Source of the DNA: Candidatus Krumholzibacteriia bacterium
Lineage (GTDB): Bacteria > Krumholzibacteriota > Krumholzibacteriia > LZORAL124-64-63
DNA length: 5,373 nt
NCBI GenBank assembly: GCA_014859985.1
Contig: JACZKN010000010.1
Location: 1-5,373, forward strand
Direction of reading: 5' to 3'
The position numbers and the translations under genes were made by a program. This document shows, one piece after another, positions 1 through 5,341 of this stretch (the stretch's first letter is position 1; each line of letters starts with the position of its first letter). Below the pieces are notes generated by a model, which did no database searches, had not been told where the DNA came from, and saw only the letters and a program-made list of their open reading frames with translations.

Positions 1-381
1 GGTCGCGGCGGCCGCGACCACCAGCCCGGCGGCACGCACCGCCCGGGAGCGGACGAACCCCGGCAAGGCCTCGGCCTCCAGGAACACCGGCACCCGCTCG
101 CGGCGCAACGGCTCCATGGCGCGGTAGGCCGCCAGGGGCACCGACGCCAGGATCGGCGCGTCGAAGCCCTCGGGCACCGGGCGCGGGGGCAGCGAGCCCA
201 GCAGGCCGAACAGGGCCTGCAACCCGGCGTGCTCCCGCCGACAGCCCTCGCAGGCGCGCAGATGCAGGAACACCGCCACGGACCTGGTCTTCTCCAGGGT
301 CCCGTCCAGGTACTCCTGCAGGTCCCCGCGGCAGTCCGCGCAGGCCAGGGTCATGCCGTCTCTATCGTTGCGGCCTTCCAT
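1..381 (-). CDS. Zinc-finger (zf-HC2) anti-sigma factor, N-terminal part, cut by window edge
   Basis: This reading frame is open from an ATG at 381 to the left edge, giving 127 residues without a stop. A strong Shine-Dalgarno AAGGAGG (393-387) lies 5 nt before the ATG and fixes the start. The N-terminus has the zf-HC2/ZAS arrangement: C14 and C17, a YLDGTLE segment (24-30), then H40-x3-C44-x2-C47, which would bind Zn2+ in the anti-sigma domain. A linker rich in Pro, Arg and Glu follows. At about residue 115 a small hydrophobic stretch (AAGLVVAAAA) begins, probably the transmembrane segment, and the C-terminal sensor part lies outside the window. By family knowledge such proteins hold a cognate ECF sigma factor at the inner membrane until a signal releases it. 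The ECF sigma gene lies upstream on the same strand, so it is the likely partner (inference). The 247-nt gap between them is unusually long for such a pair. The sensory domain cannot be judged from this window. Confidence 0.85.
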   Translation of the reverse strand, partial: MEGRNDRDGMTLACADCRGDLQEYLDGTLEKTRSVAVFLHLRACEGCRREHAGLQALFGLLGSLPPRPVPEGFDAPILASVPLAAYRAMEPLRRERVPVFLEAEALPGFVRSRAVRAAGLVVAAAAT

Positions 382-462
382 GACCGCCTCCTTCCCCGAC
401 GTTCCCGCTGCCGTCCTTCGGCGCAAGCATAAGGGCAACGGGCGACGGTTGGCTACCGACTC

Positions 463-505
463 GGGGGGAAACGGTCCGGGACGCGCCCGGATCCGTTTCC
501 GCCCC
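463..505 (-). other. Long imperfect hairpin (18-bp stem, 5-nt loop) upstream of anti-sigma gene
   Basis: Positions 463-480 pair with 486-505 through 18 base pairs, interrupted only by single-base bulges at 492 and 501, around the loop 481-485. The arms carry GGAAACGG and CCGTTTCC. No T-tract follows on either strand, so it is not a classical intrinsic terminator. It sits between the sigma and anti-sigma genes, 82 nt before the anti-sigma start. It could be an RNA processing or attenuation structure, a protein-binding palindrome or a dispersed repeat. The structure is seen directly; its function is not known. Confidence 0.7.
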
Positions 506-510
506 TCGTT

Positions 511-555
511 CAGGCAGGTGTCGTATCCCCCGACATTGATTTGATCACCTACCTG
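511..555 (-). other. Hairpin with 10-bp stem, fully paired only as minus-strand RNA
   Basis: Arms 511-520 and 546-555 are inverted repeats with one mismatch (515/551) around a 25-nt AT-richer loop. On the minus strand that mismatch becomes a G-U wobble, so the stem is unbroken in RNA read in the direction sigma to anti-sigma. The right arm overlaps a CCTGCAGG palindrome (552-559). This is consistent with a structured leader or intercistronic RNA; no known family is recognised. Confidence 0.5.
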
Positions 556-558
556 CAG

Positions 559-580
559 GGGTCATACGGCGGCGCGACCC
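559..580 (-). other. Short hairpin (5-bp stem) in sigma/anti-sigma spacer
   Basis: GGGTC at 559-563 can pair with GACCC at 576-580 around a 12-nt loop. It is weak on its own, and is listed because it lies between two other stems in the same spacer. Confidence 0.3.
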
Positions 581-596
581 GGGGGTTTCACGGTTT

Positions 597-611
597 CGGG
601 AATATTTCCCG
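597..611 (-). other. Short hairpin just after the sigma factor stop codon
   Basis: CGGGAA (597-602) and TTCCCG (606-611) pair around a TAT loop, 17 nt beyond the sigma factor stop. On the minus strand the sequence after it is A-rich rather than U-rich, so there is no intrinsic terminator signature. It could protect the 3' end or mark RNA processing. Confidence 0.35.
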
Positions 612-628
612 GCCGGCGGGGGCCCGGC

Positions 629-1210
629 TCAGATGTCGTAGGCGCGGGCCTTGAGCATCTGCTGCACCAGGTTGCGGGCCCGGTGGATGCGCGCCTTCAC
701 CGTGCCCAGGGGCAGGCCCAGGACGTCGGCGATCTCCTCGTAGCTCAGCTGCTGGTCGTGCCGCAGCAGGGTGATGGCCTTGTAGTGGGGCGGCAGCTCG
801 GCGATGACCTCCTCCAGCTTCTCCAGGGCTTCCTTGCGCTGGAGCACCTGGTCCGGCCCCGGCAGTTCGGAGGGGATCTGGAACTCGTACTCCTGCCCGT
901 CCTGGCCGACGGTGCCGTCCAGCGACAGGAAACGCAGGCGGTTGCGCCGCAGGTGGTCGATGCAGTGGTTGGTGGCGATGCGGAAGAGCCAGCTGCTGAA
1001 GGCGTATTCCTCGTCGAAGCGGTCCAGCAGGGAGAAGACCTTGATGAAGACCTCCTGCCCCAGGTCGCGGGCGTCCTCGGGGTTGCGGGACATGCGGTAG
1101 CAGAGGTTGTAGATCGGCCCGCGGTACCGTTCCAGGATTTCCCGGAAGGCATCCTCCTCGCCCCGCTTGCAGCGGCGGATGGTCTTGAGATCCTGGTGGC
1201 GGTCGAACAT
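629..1210 (-). CDS. ECF (RpoE-like) RNA polymerase sigma factor
   Basis: This 193-residue protein has the usual length and two-domain plan of group 4 (ECF) sigma factors. Sigma-2 covers about residues 21-90. Region 2.2 reads DLGQEVFIKVF (49-59), close to the family's DLxQEvF core-binding motif, and regions 2.3/2.4 span 71-89, including N81-x3-D85-x2-R88 for promoter melting and -10 recognition. After a linker (91-125), sigma-4 covers about 128-185. It has the LPP motif at 139-141 and a helix-turn-helix at 155-179 (LSYEEIADVLGL then GTVKARIHRAR) for the -35 element. It directs core RNA polymerase to a dedicated stress-type regulon. A zinc anti-sigma gene follows on the same strand and is its probable regulator. 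The ATG at 1210 has only a weak ribosome site (GGGGAAA, 7 nt before it), but it gives the standard N-terminus and lies just behind a good promoter. The regulon cannot be told from the protein. No ECF-type autoregulatory promoter was found upstream. Confidence 0.95.
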   Translation of the reverse strand: MFDRHQDLKTIRRCKRGEEDAFREILERYRGPIYNLCYRMSRNPEDARDLGQEVFIKVFSLLDRFDEEYAFSSWLFRIATNHCIDHLRRNRLRFLSLDGTVGQDGQEYEFQIPSELPGPDQVLQRKEALEKLEEVIAELPPHYKAITLLRHDQQLSYEEIADVLGLPLGTVKARIHRARNLVQQMLKARAYDI

Positions 1211-1250
1211 CCCTGGCTTTCCCCGGCACCCGGCGGCGACCGGTCGGGCG

Positions 1251-1280
1251 AAGATAGGCGCGGTCCCGGCGCCCGGTCAA
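1251..1280 (-). promoter_or_regulatory. Probable sigma-70 promoter of the ECF sigma gene
   Basis: On the minus strand TTGACC (1280-1275) is followed after 18 bp by TATCTT (1256-1251), about 40 nt before the sigma ATG. Both hexamers match the housekeeping consensus well in otherwise GC-saturated DNA. The implied leader is about 35 nt. This suggests housekeeping transcription of the sigma gene rather than pure autoregulation (inference). Confidence 0.65.
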
Positions 1281-1314
1281 CCACGCCGTCGCGGGGCGGC
1301 CGTCGCCGGGCGCC
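1268..1314. repeat. Inverted repeat in the divergent sigma/eno promoter region
   Basis: The 9-bp arms GGCGCCCGG (1268-1276) and CCGGGCGCC (1306-1314) are exact inverted repeats 29 bp apart. The left arm lies within the sigma promoter, and the core GCCGGGCG recurs at 1349-1356 inside the eno promoter spacer. It is a possible operator pair, but such words arise easily at this base composition. Confidence 0.3.
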
Positions 1315-1338
1315 CGTGCCCACGCACCGGGGCCCGGG

Positions 1339-1367
1339 TTGACACCCCGCCGGGCGGGATCTAGACT
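1339..1367 (+). promoter_or_regulatory. Sigma-70 promoter of eno
   Basis: The perfect -35 hexamer TTGACA (1339-1344) is followed by a 17-bp spacer and TAGACT (1362-1367), which matches TATAAT at 4 of 6 positions. It implies a start near 1374 and a leader of about 60 nt to the enolase ATG. This is the strongest -35 element in the window, as expected for an abundant glycolytic enzyme. Confidence 0.85.
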
Positions 1368-1435
1368 GCCGGCGTGCCGGGCCCCGGCCGCGCGGCGGCG
1401 GGCCTTCTTGAGCCCACTTCAGGGAGCAGTGCCCC

Positions 1436-2719
1436 ATGAGCTACATCGAGATGATCCAGGCCCGCGAGATCCTCGACTCCCGCGGCAATCCCACCGTCGA
1501 GGTGGACGTGTTCCTCGAGGACGGCACCGTCGGCCGGGCCGCCGTGCCCAGCGGCGCCTCGACCGGCGAGCACGAAGCCATCGAGCTGCGGGACGGGGAC
1601 AAGGACCGCTACGGGGGCAAGGGCGTGCTGCAGGCCGTCGCCAACGTGCAGGACCTGGAGGACGAGCTGACCGGCGTCGACGCCACCGACCAGGGCCTGG
1701 TCGACCGCATCATGATCGAGCGGGACGGCACCCCCAACAAGGGCAAGCTGGGCGCCAACGCCATCCTGGGCGTCTCCCTGGCGGTGGCCAAGGCCGCGGC
1801 CGCCAGCGTGGGCCTGCCTCTATACCAGTACATCGGCGGCGTCCAGGCCCGCACCCTGCCGGTGCCCATGATGAACGTCCTGAACGGCGGCGCCCACGCC
1901 GACAACAACGTGGACATCCAGGAGTTCATGATCATGCCGGTGGGCGCGCCCACCTTCGCCGAGGCCCTGCGCTACGGCGCCGAGACCTTCCACGCCCTGA
2001 AGAAGATCCTGGCCGAGAAGGGCCTCGCCACCAGCGTGGGCGACGAGGGAGGCTTCGCCCCCAACCTGGGCAGCAACCGCGAGGCCCTGGACCTGCTGAT
2101 GGCCGCCATCGAGAAGGCGGGCTACCGGCCCGGCGAGGACATCGTGCTGGCGCTGGACGTGGCCGCCAGCGGCATGCACCAGGACGGCTCCTACCTCCTG
2201 CCGGCCGAGGGCGGCGAGCCCTGGCCCGCCGAGCGCCTGGTGGCCTGGTACAAGGAGCTGGTGGACAACTACCCCATCATGTCCATCGAGGACGGCCTGG
2301 ACGAGAACGACTGGGCCGGCTGGGGCAAGCAGTTCGAGGCGCTGGGCAACCGCGTGCAGATCGTGGGCGACGACCTGCTGGTGACCAACCCCGCGCGCCT
2401 GCGGCGCGCCATCGCCGAGGGCTGCTGCAACAGCATCCTGATCAAGCTGAACCAGATCGGGTCGCTGAGCGAGACCCTCGAGACCATCGAGATCGCCAAG
2501 CGCGCCCGCTACACCAACGTGATCAGCCACCGCAGCGGCGAGACCGAGGACGCCACCATCGCCAACCTGGCCGTGGCCATCAACGCCGGCCAGATCAAGA
2601 CCGGGTCCCTGTGCCGCAGCGACCGCGTCGCCAAGTACAACGAGCTGCTGCGCATCGAGGCGGAGCTGGACGACCTTGCCCTTTACCCCGGGCTGGACTG
2701 CTTCTACAATCTGCGCTGA
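1436..2719 (+). CDS. eno: Enolase (phosphopyruvate hydratase)
   Basis: This full-length 427-residue enolase interconverts 2-phosphoglycerate and phosphoenolpyruvate in glycolysis and gluconeogenesis, in the cytoplasm. In many Gram-negative bacteria it is also a scaffold of the RNA degradosome, which cannot be judged here. The N-terminal domain opens with the conserved REILDSRGNPTVEV stretch (10-23). The active-site loop GAST contains S42, and H154 lies in GGAHADNNVDIQEF. Catalytic E163 and E204 (GDEGGFAP) are present. The three Mg2+ ligands are D241 (LALDVA), E285 (SIEDGLDE) and D312 (GDDLLVTN). Catalytic K337 (ILIKLNQIG), H365-R366-S367 (SHRSGETED) and K388 (GQIKTGS) complete the set, so the enzyme should be active. 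The ATG is preceded by AGGGAG (1421-1426) at a 9-nt distance, and a strong promoter lies upstream. A divisome gene follows on the same strand, the frequent eno-ftsB arrangement. Confidence 0.99.
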   Translation: MSYIEMIQAREILDSRGNPTVEVDVFLEDGTVGRAAVPSGASTGEHEAIELRDGDKDRYGGKGVLQAVANVQDLEDELTGVDATDQGLVDRIMIERDGTPNKGKLGANAILGVSLAVAKAAAASVGLPLYQYIGGVQARTLPVPMMNVLNGGAHADNNVDIQEFMIMPVGAPTFAEALRYGAETFHALKKILAEKGLATSVGDEGGFAPNLGSNREALDLLMAAIEKAGYRPGEDIVLALDVAASGMHQDGSYLLPAEGGEPWPAERLVAWYKELVDNYPIMSIEDGLDENDWAGWGKQFEALGNRVQIVGDDLLVTNPARLRRAIAEGCCNSILIKLNQIGSLSETLETIEIAKRARYTNVISHRSGETEDATIANLAVAINAGQIKTGSLCRSDRVAKYNELLRIEAELDDLALYPGLDCFYNLR

Positions 2720-2726
2720 CCCGACG

Positions 2727-2753
2727 GCGGGGCGGGCCCCGGTCCCGCCCCGC
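2727..2753 (+). terminator. GC-rich hairpin after eno, possible terminator or attenuator
   Basis: Positions 2727-2736 pair perfectly with 2744-2753 (10 bp, all G-C) around a 7-nt loop, beginning 8 nt after the enolase stop. There is no U-tract. A second small stem (2762-2766 with 2773-2777) follows. The structure may partly terminate or stabilise the eno message and so lower expression of the next gene; read-through is still likely because no separate promoter for that gene is evident. Confidence 0.45.
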
Positions 2754-2797
2754 ATCCCGGTGGGGAACGGAATCCCCGGAACGGAGCACGACGGAAC

Positions 2798-3184
2798 GTG
2801 GTCAATCGCGAATCCCCTGCCGGCGGCGACCGCCGCACCTACGCCCGCGGCGTGCCCCAGCGCGGCGACCTGGCGCGCCGCTCCCTCCTGGCCCTGGTGG
2901 TGGGCGCCGCGGCTGTGTTCGCGGTGCTGGCCCAGTTCGGCGAGAACGGTATCGTCACCTGGTGGCGGCTGCGGGGCGAGACGGCCCGGCTCGAGGGCCA
3001 GGTCGCCGACCTGGAACGGCAGAACGCCCTGGTCGACGCCCGCCTGGCCGAACTCGCGGCCGACCCCGAGGCCGTGGAGTTCCTGGCCCGCGAGCGCTAC
3101 GGCATGCGGCGCCCGGACGAGGAGGTGCTGACGGTGCTGCAGGCACCGTCGGCGGACCCGGCCGCGGCCGACGCCCTGCCTTGA
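2798..3184 (+). CDS. ftsB: FtsB/DivIC-family cell-division (septum formation initiator) protein
   Basis: This is a small bitopic membrane protein of 128 residues with the family plan. A basic, Arg-rich cytoplasmic N-terminus (1-28) is followed by one transmembrane helix (about 30-47). A periplasmic coiled coil (about 56-88, Leu/Val/Ala heptads with Glu and Arg) comes next, then the signature segment PEAVEFLARERYGM (90-103) and RPDEEVL (105-111). An Ala/Pro tail closes the protein. By family knowledge it forms a complex with FtsL and FtsQ (DivIB) that links early and late divisome components and activates septal peptidoglycan synthesis. The start is GTG at 2798; GGAG at 2783-2786 is a loosely spaced ribosome site (11 nt). 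No ATG is available near the start. Placement 78 nt after eno supports the assignment. It could equally be called DivIC, because the families are separated by lineage rather than motif. Its stop codon overlaps the -35 box of the next promoter. Confidence 0.85.
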   Translation: MVNRESPAGGDRRTYARGVPQRGDLARRSLLALVVGAAAVFAVLAQFGENGIVTWWRLRGETARLEGQVADLERQNALVDARLAELAADPEAVEFLARERYGMRRPDEEVLTVLQAPSADPAAADALP

Positions 3185-3209
3185 CTTCGCCGGGGACGGT
3201 GCCTATATT
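3181..3209 (+). promoter_or_regulatory. Strong sigma-70 promoter for the initiator tRNA
   Basis: TTGACT (3181-3186), a 17-bp spacer and TATATT (3204-3209) match the consensus at 5 of 6 positions in each hexamer. The -35 box overlaps the ftsB stop codon (3182-3184). The -10 is followed by a GC-rich discriminator (CGGGGC), which in other bacteria marks stable-RNA promoters under stringent control. That regulation is an inference here. A leader of about 30 nt with a small stem (3218-3223 with 3226-3231) would be removed during tRNA processing. Confidence 0.85.
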
Positions 3210-3247
3210 CGGGGCTCGCCGCCGAGGCGGCAACCACAGGATCCGGT

Positions 3248-3324
<77 letters not shown>

Positions 3325-3331
3325 CTTTGGA

Positions 3332-3363
3332 GAAGGAGGAGCCGCGCCCGCGGGTCCTCCTTC
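3332..3363 (+). terminator. Very stable hairpin after the tRNA, probable terminator
   Basis: GAAGGAGGA (3332-3340) pairs with TCCTCCTTC (3355-3363). After one G-G mismatch the stem continues with CCGCG (3342-3346) and CGCGG (3349-3353) around a 2-nt apex. It starts 7 nt after the CCA end of the tRNA. There is no real T-tract beyond it (GCTCATC), so it is not a canonical intrinsic terminator. Its place and stability argue for 3'-end formation, and it separates the tRNA from the kinase operon. Confidence 0.6.
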
Positions 3364-3391
3364 GCTCATCAGGCGCAGCGCCGCTGCGGGC

Positions 3392-3420
3392 TGGCCAGGG
3401 CCGCCCGCGCACGCTATCAT
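3392..3420 (+). promoter_or_regulatory. Possible promoter of the two-component operon
   Basis: TATCAT (3415-3420) is a good -10 element (5 of 6) in very GC-rich DNA. A weak -35, TGGCCA (3392-3397, 4 of 6), lies 17 bp upstream. It implies a leader of about 60 nt before the kinase ATG. The weak -35 would fit an activator-dependent promoter, perhaps autoregulated by the response regulator, but no direct-repeat binding site is obvious. Confidence 0.4.
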
Positions 3421-3440
3421 GCTGCCTCGCCCGTCGGCAG

Positions 3441-3456
3441 GGCGCGGGCCCGCGCC
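3441..3456. repeat. Perfect 16-bp palindrome in the kinase leader
   Basis: The sequence GGCGCGGGCCCGCGCC is its own reverse complement. It lies about 20 bp downstream of the putative -10 and 33 bp before the kinase start codon, where a repressor site or leader hairpin would act. An adjacent small stem pairs 3422-3426 with 3436-3440. The palindrome is made only of G and C, so chance is a real alternative. Confidence 0.4.
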
Positions 3457-3489
3457 GCGCGCCCCTTCCCGGTCCCCGGAAGTCACGGC

Positions 3490-4575
3490 ATGCGCAACCG
3501 CTTCGGTCTGTTGTACGGCGTCCTGGTGGCCCTGCTGCTGACCATCGGCATCTGGTGGGTCTACTTCCTGACCCACGAGGGACGGGTCTACACCGAATAC
3601 CGCCTGCAGAAGCTCGCCACCGACCGCCTGCACGCCAGCTTCCTGATCCAGGCCGACCAGCAGATCGCGGGCGACCCGCAGCAGTTCCTGGGCGAGACCT
3701 TCCCCCACCTGGTCTACCGCCGCACGCCCGACGGCTGGGACGTGGAGATCGAGCCGGCGGCCCTCGCGCGGATCCGCGCCGAGTCGGCCACCACCCGCAA
3801 CATGTTCCTCTACGAGGGCCTGGTCTTCCTGCTGCTGCTGGCGGCCGGCTCGACCATCCTGATGCTCTCGGTGCGCAGCGAGAGGCGCTTCAAGCAGGCG
3901 CGGGAGCTCTTCCTCGCCGGCGCCACCCACGAACTGAAGACACCCCTGGCCAGCCTGCGCCTCTACGCCGAGACCCTCGGCCGCGAGGGCCTGAAGGACC
4001 AGGACCGCGCGCGCATCCACCGCAGCATGGTCAAGGACGTCGGGCGCCTGGAGACCCTCGTGGACGAGGTCCTGTCCATGAGCGCCGACGACACCTTCGA
4101 CCAGGGCCCCCGCCAGCGCCTGGACCTGCTCGACGAGTGCGCGGCCGTGCTGGAGGACCTGCGCCGCTTCGCCGGCGAGACCGGCGTGACCCTGGACCTG
4201 ACCGGCGCCCGCGGCGCCACCGTCTTCGGCAACCGCACGATCTTCGCCCTGGCCCTGCGCAACCTGGTGATCAACGCCGTGCGCCACTGCCCGCCGCCGG
4301 TGCGCATCGGCGTCACGGTCGAGCCGGGCAAGCGCTGGCACCGCGTGACGGTCCGGGACGACGGCCCGGGGATCCCGCGGCGCCTGCACGACCGCATCTT
4401 CGAGTGCTTCTTCAGCGCGACCGGCGGCGGGGCCCGGACGCAGGGAGCGGGGCTGGGCCTGTACCTGGTCAAACGCAACGTGGACAACCTCGGCGGCAGC
4501 GTCGAACTGGACAGCGAGGAGGGCCGGGGCAGCGCCTTCACGATGGTGCTGCCGGCCATGACGACGGTGGGCTAG
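3490..4575 (+). CDS. Two-TM sensor histidine kinase, HAMP-less
   Basis: This 361-residue membrane kinase is the sensor of the pair with the regulator downstream. TM1 is at about 7-27. A short extracytoplasmic segment of roughly 80 residues (28-106) resembles no domain I recognise. TM2 is at about 107-127. The dimerisation/phosphoacceptor domain starts almost at once: the H-box ATHELKTPLASLRL has H147 as phosphorylated His, with E148 beside it. The HATPase_c domain has the N-box N258-x3-N262 (NLVINAVRH), the G1 box DDGPGIP (290-296), an F-box around FECFF (304-308) and the G2 box GAGLGLYLVK (319-328). All catalytic motifs are intact. Only about 19 residues lie between TM2 and the phosphoacceptor His, too few for a normal HAMP domain, so signal transfer probably uses a direct helix. 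The ATG has GGAAG (3478-3482) 7 nt upstream. The signal is unknown, since the sensor segment gives no clue. Confidence 0.95.
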   Translation: MRNRFGLLYGVLVALLLTIGIWWVYFLTHEGRVYTEYRLQKLATDRLHASFLIQADQQIAGDPQQFLGETFPHLVYRRTPDGWDVEIEPAALARIRAESATTRNMFLYEGLVFLLLLAAGSTILMLSVRSERRFKQARELFLAGATHELKTPLASLRLYAETLGREGLKDQDRARIHRSMVKDVGRLETLVDEVLSMSADDTFDQGPRQRLDLLDECAAVLEDLRRFAGETGVTLDLTGARGATVFGNRTIFALALRNLVINAVRHCPPPVRIGVTVEPGKRWHRVTVRDDGPGIPRRLHDRIFECFFSATGGGARTQGAGLGLYLVKRNVDNLGGSVELDSEEGRGSAFTMVLPAMTTVG

Positions 4576-4604
4576 GACCCGGGCGCGTACCGGGCCGGAC
4601 CGTG

Positions 4605-4610
4605 AAGGAG
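4605..4610 (+). promoter_or_regulatory. Ribosome binding site fixing the response-regulator start
   Basis: AAGGAG lies 8 nt before the ATG at 4619. The in-frame GTG at 4610 overlaps this site and has no ribosome site of its own, so the ATG is preferred. Confidence 0.8.
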
Positions 4611-4618
4611 TGATCGCC

Positions 4619-5341
4619 ATGAAGCGGAGGATCCTGGTCGTCGAGGACGACGCCCACCTCGCCGACGGCCTGCGCATCAACCTCGAGCTCGAGGGCTACG
4701 ACCCGGTGCTCGCGGGCACCGCCGAGGCGGGTCTCGACCTGTGGCGACGCGGCGGTGTCGAGCTGATCCTGCTGGACGTCATGCTGCCGGGCATGGACGG
4801 CTTCGAGTTCTGCCGCCTGGTGCGGCGCGAGGGCGACCGCGTGCCGATCCTCTTCCTGACCGCGCGCGGCGGCAACAGGGACCGCATCCGCGGCCTGGAC
4901 GAGGGCGGCGACGACTACATCACCAAGCCGTTCGAGCTGCAGGAACTGCTGGCCCGCATCAAGTCCATCCTGCGGCGCCTGGACTGGTTCCGCGGCACGG
5001 AGGCGCCCGAGACCCTGCGCATCGGCCGCGCCGAGGTGAACCTGCGGGCCTACCAGGCCACGACCCCCGACGGCGTCATCGACCTCAAGGAGAAGGAGGC
5101 GATGATCCTGCGCCTGCTGCGCGAGCACGCGGGCGAGCCGGTGGACCGCGAGACCATCCTCGACCGGGTGTGGGGCTTCGGCGCCTATCCCACCACGCGC
5201 ACGGTGGACAACTTCATCCTGGCCCTGCGCAAGATCGTCGAGGAGGATCCGCGCAACCCCCGCCACATCCTGACGGTGCACGGCGTGGGCTACCGCCTGG
5301 TGACCGGTCCGCGCGGCGCCGGCGACAGGCAGGGCGCTTGA
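4619..5341 (+). CDS. OmpR/PhoB-family response regulator
   Basis: This 240-residue DNA-binding response regulator is the expected phosphotransfer partner of the kinase 43 nt upstream in the same operon. The receiver domain (about 3-118) has the acidic pocket E9-D10-D11, phosphoacceptor D53 (ILLDVMLPGMDG), switch T81 (FLTARGG) and K103 (DDYITKPFE). The winged-helix effector domain (about 132-228) has the family's strand start (LRIGRAEVNL), the segment IDLKEKEAMILRLL, the recognition-helix region TTRTVDNFILALRKIVEED (192-210) and the C-terminal hairpin HILTVHGVGYRLV (216-228). Phosphorylation by the kinase should promote dimerisation and binding to direct-repeat promoter sites. Target genes are not evident here. 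The ATG follows an ideal AAGGAG at 8 nt. The short Gly/Arg tail after 229 is unremarkable. Its TGA overlaps a possible TTG start of a following gene. Confidence 0.96.
   Translation: MKRRILVVEDDAHLADGLRINLELEGYDPVLAGTAEAGLDLWRRGGVELILLDVMLPGMDGFEFCRLVRREGDRVPILFLTARGGNRDRIRGLDEGGDDYITKPFELQELLARIKSILRRLDWFRGTEAPETLRIGRAEVNLRAYQATTPDGVIDLKEKEAMILRLLREHAGEPVDRETILDRVWGFGAYPTTRTVDNFILALRKIVEEDPRNPRHILTVHGVGYRLVTGPRGAGDRQGA

Noticed and set aside
485..500. GGAAAC on the minus strand as an ECF-type autoregulatory -35 element before the anti-sigma gene
   Set aside because: The only CGTC-like -10 lies about 11 nt away rather than the 16-17 typical of ECF promoters, and the word is explained by the hairpin stem.
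229..544. Small plus-strand open frames across the anti-sigma gene and spacer
   Set aside because: They run opposite to the zinc-finger anti-sigma gene, which has a clear CxxC/HxxxCxxC motif and an ideal ribosome site, and they lack ribosome sites of their own.
537..569. Plus-strand promoter (TTGATC then ATACGG) that could give an antisense RNA to the sigma gene
   Set aside because: The -10 is poor and there is no supporting gene or RNA feature downstream; it stays a weak possibility only.
1820..2755. Long antisense open frame over eno
   Set aside because: Composition is that of a complement of a GC-biased gene, with no start signal and no recognisable motif.
4610..4618. GTG at 4610 as the response-regulator start
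   Set aside because: It overlaps the AAGGAG ribosome site that serves the ATG at 4619 with ideal spacing, and the extra residues are not part of the family fold.
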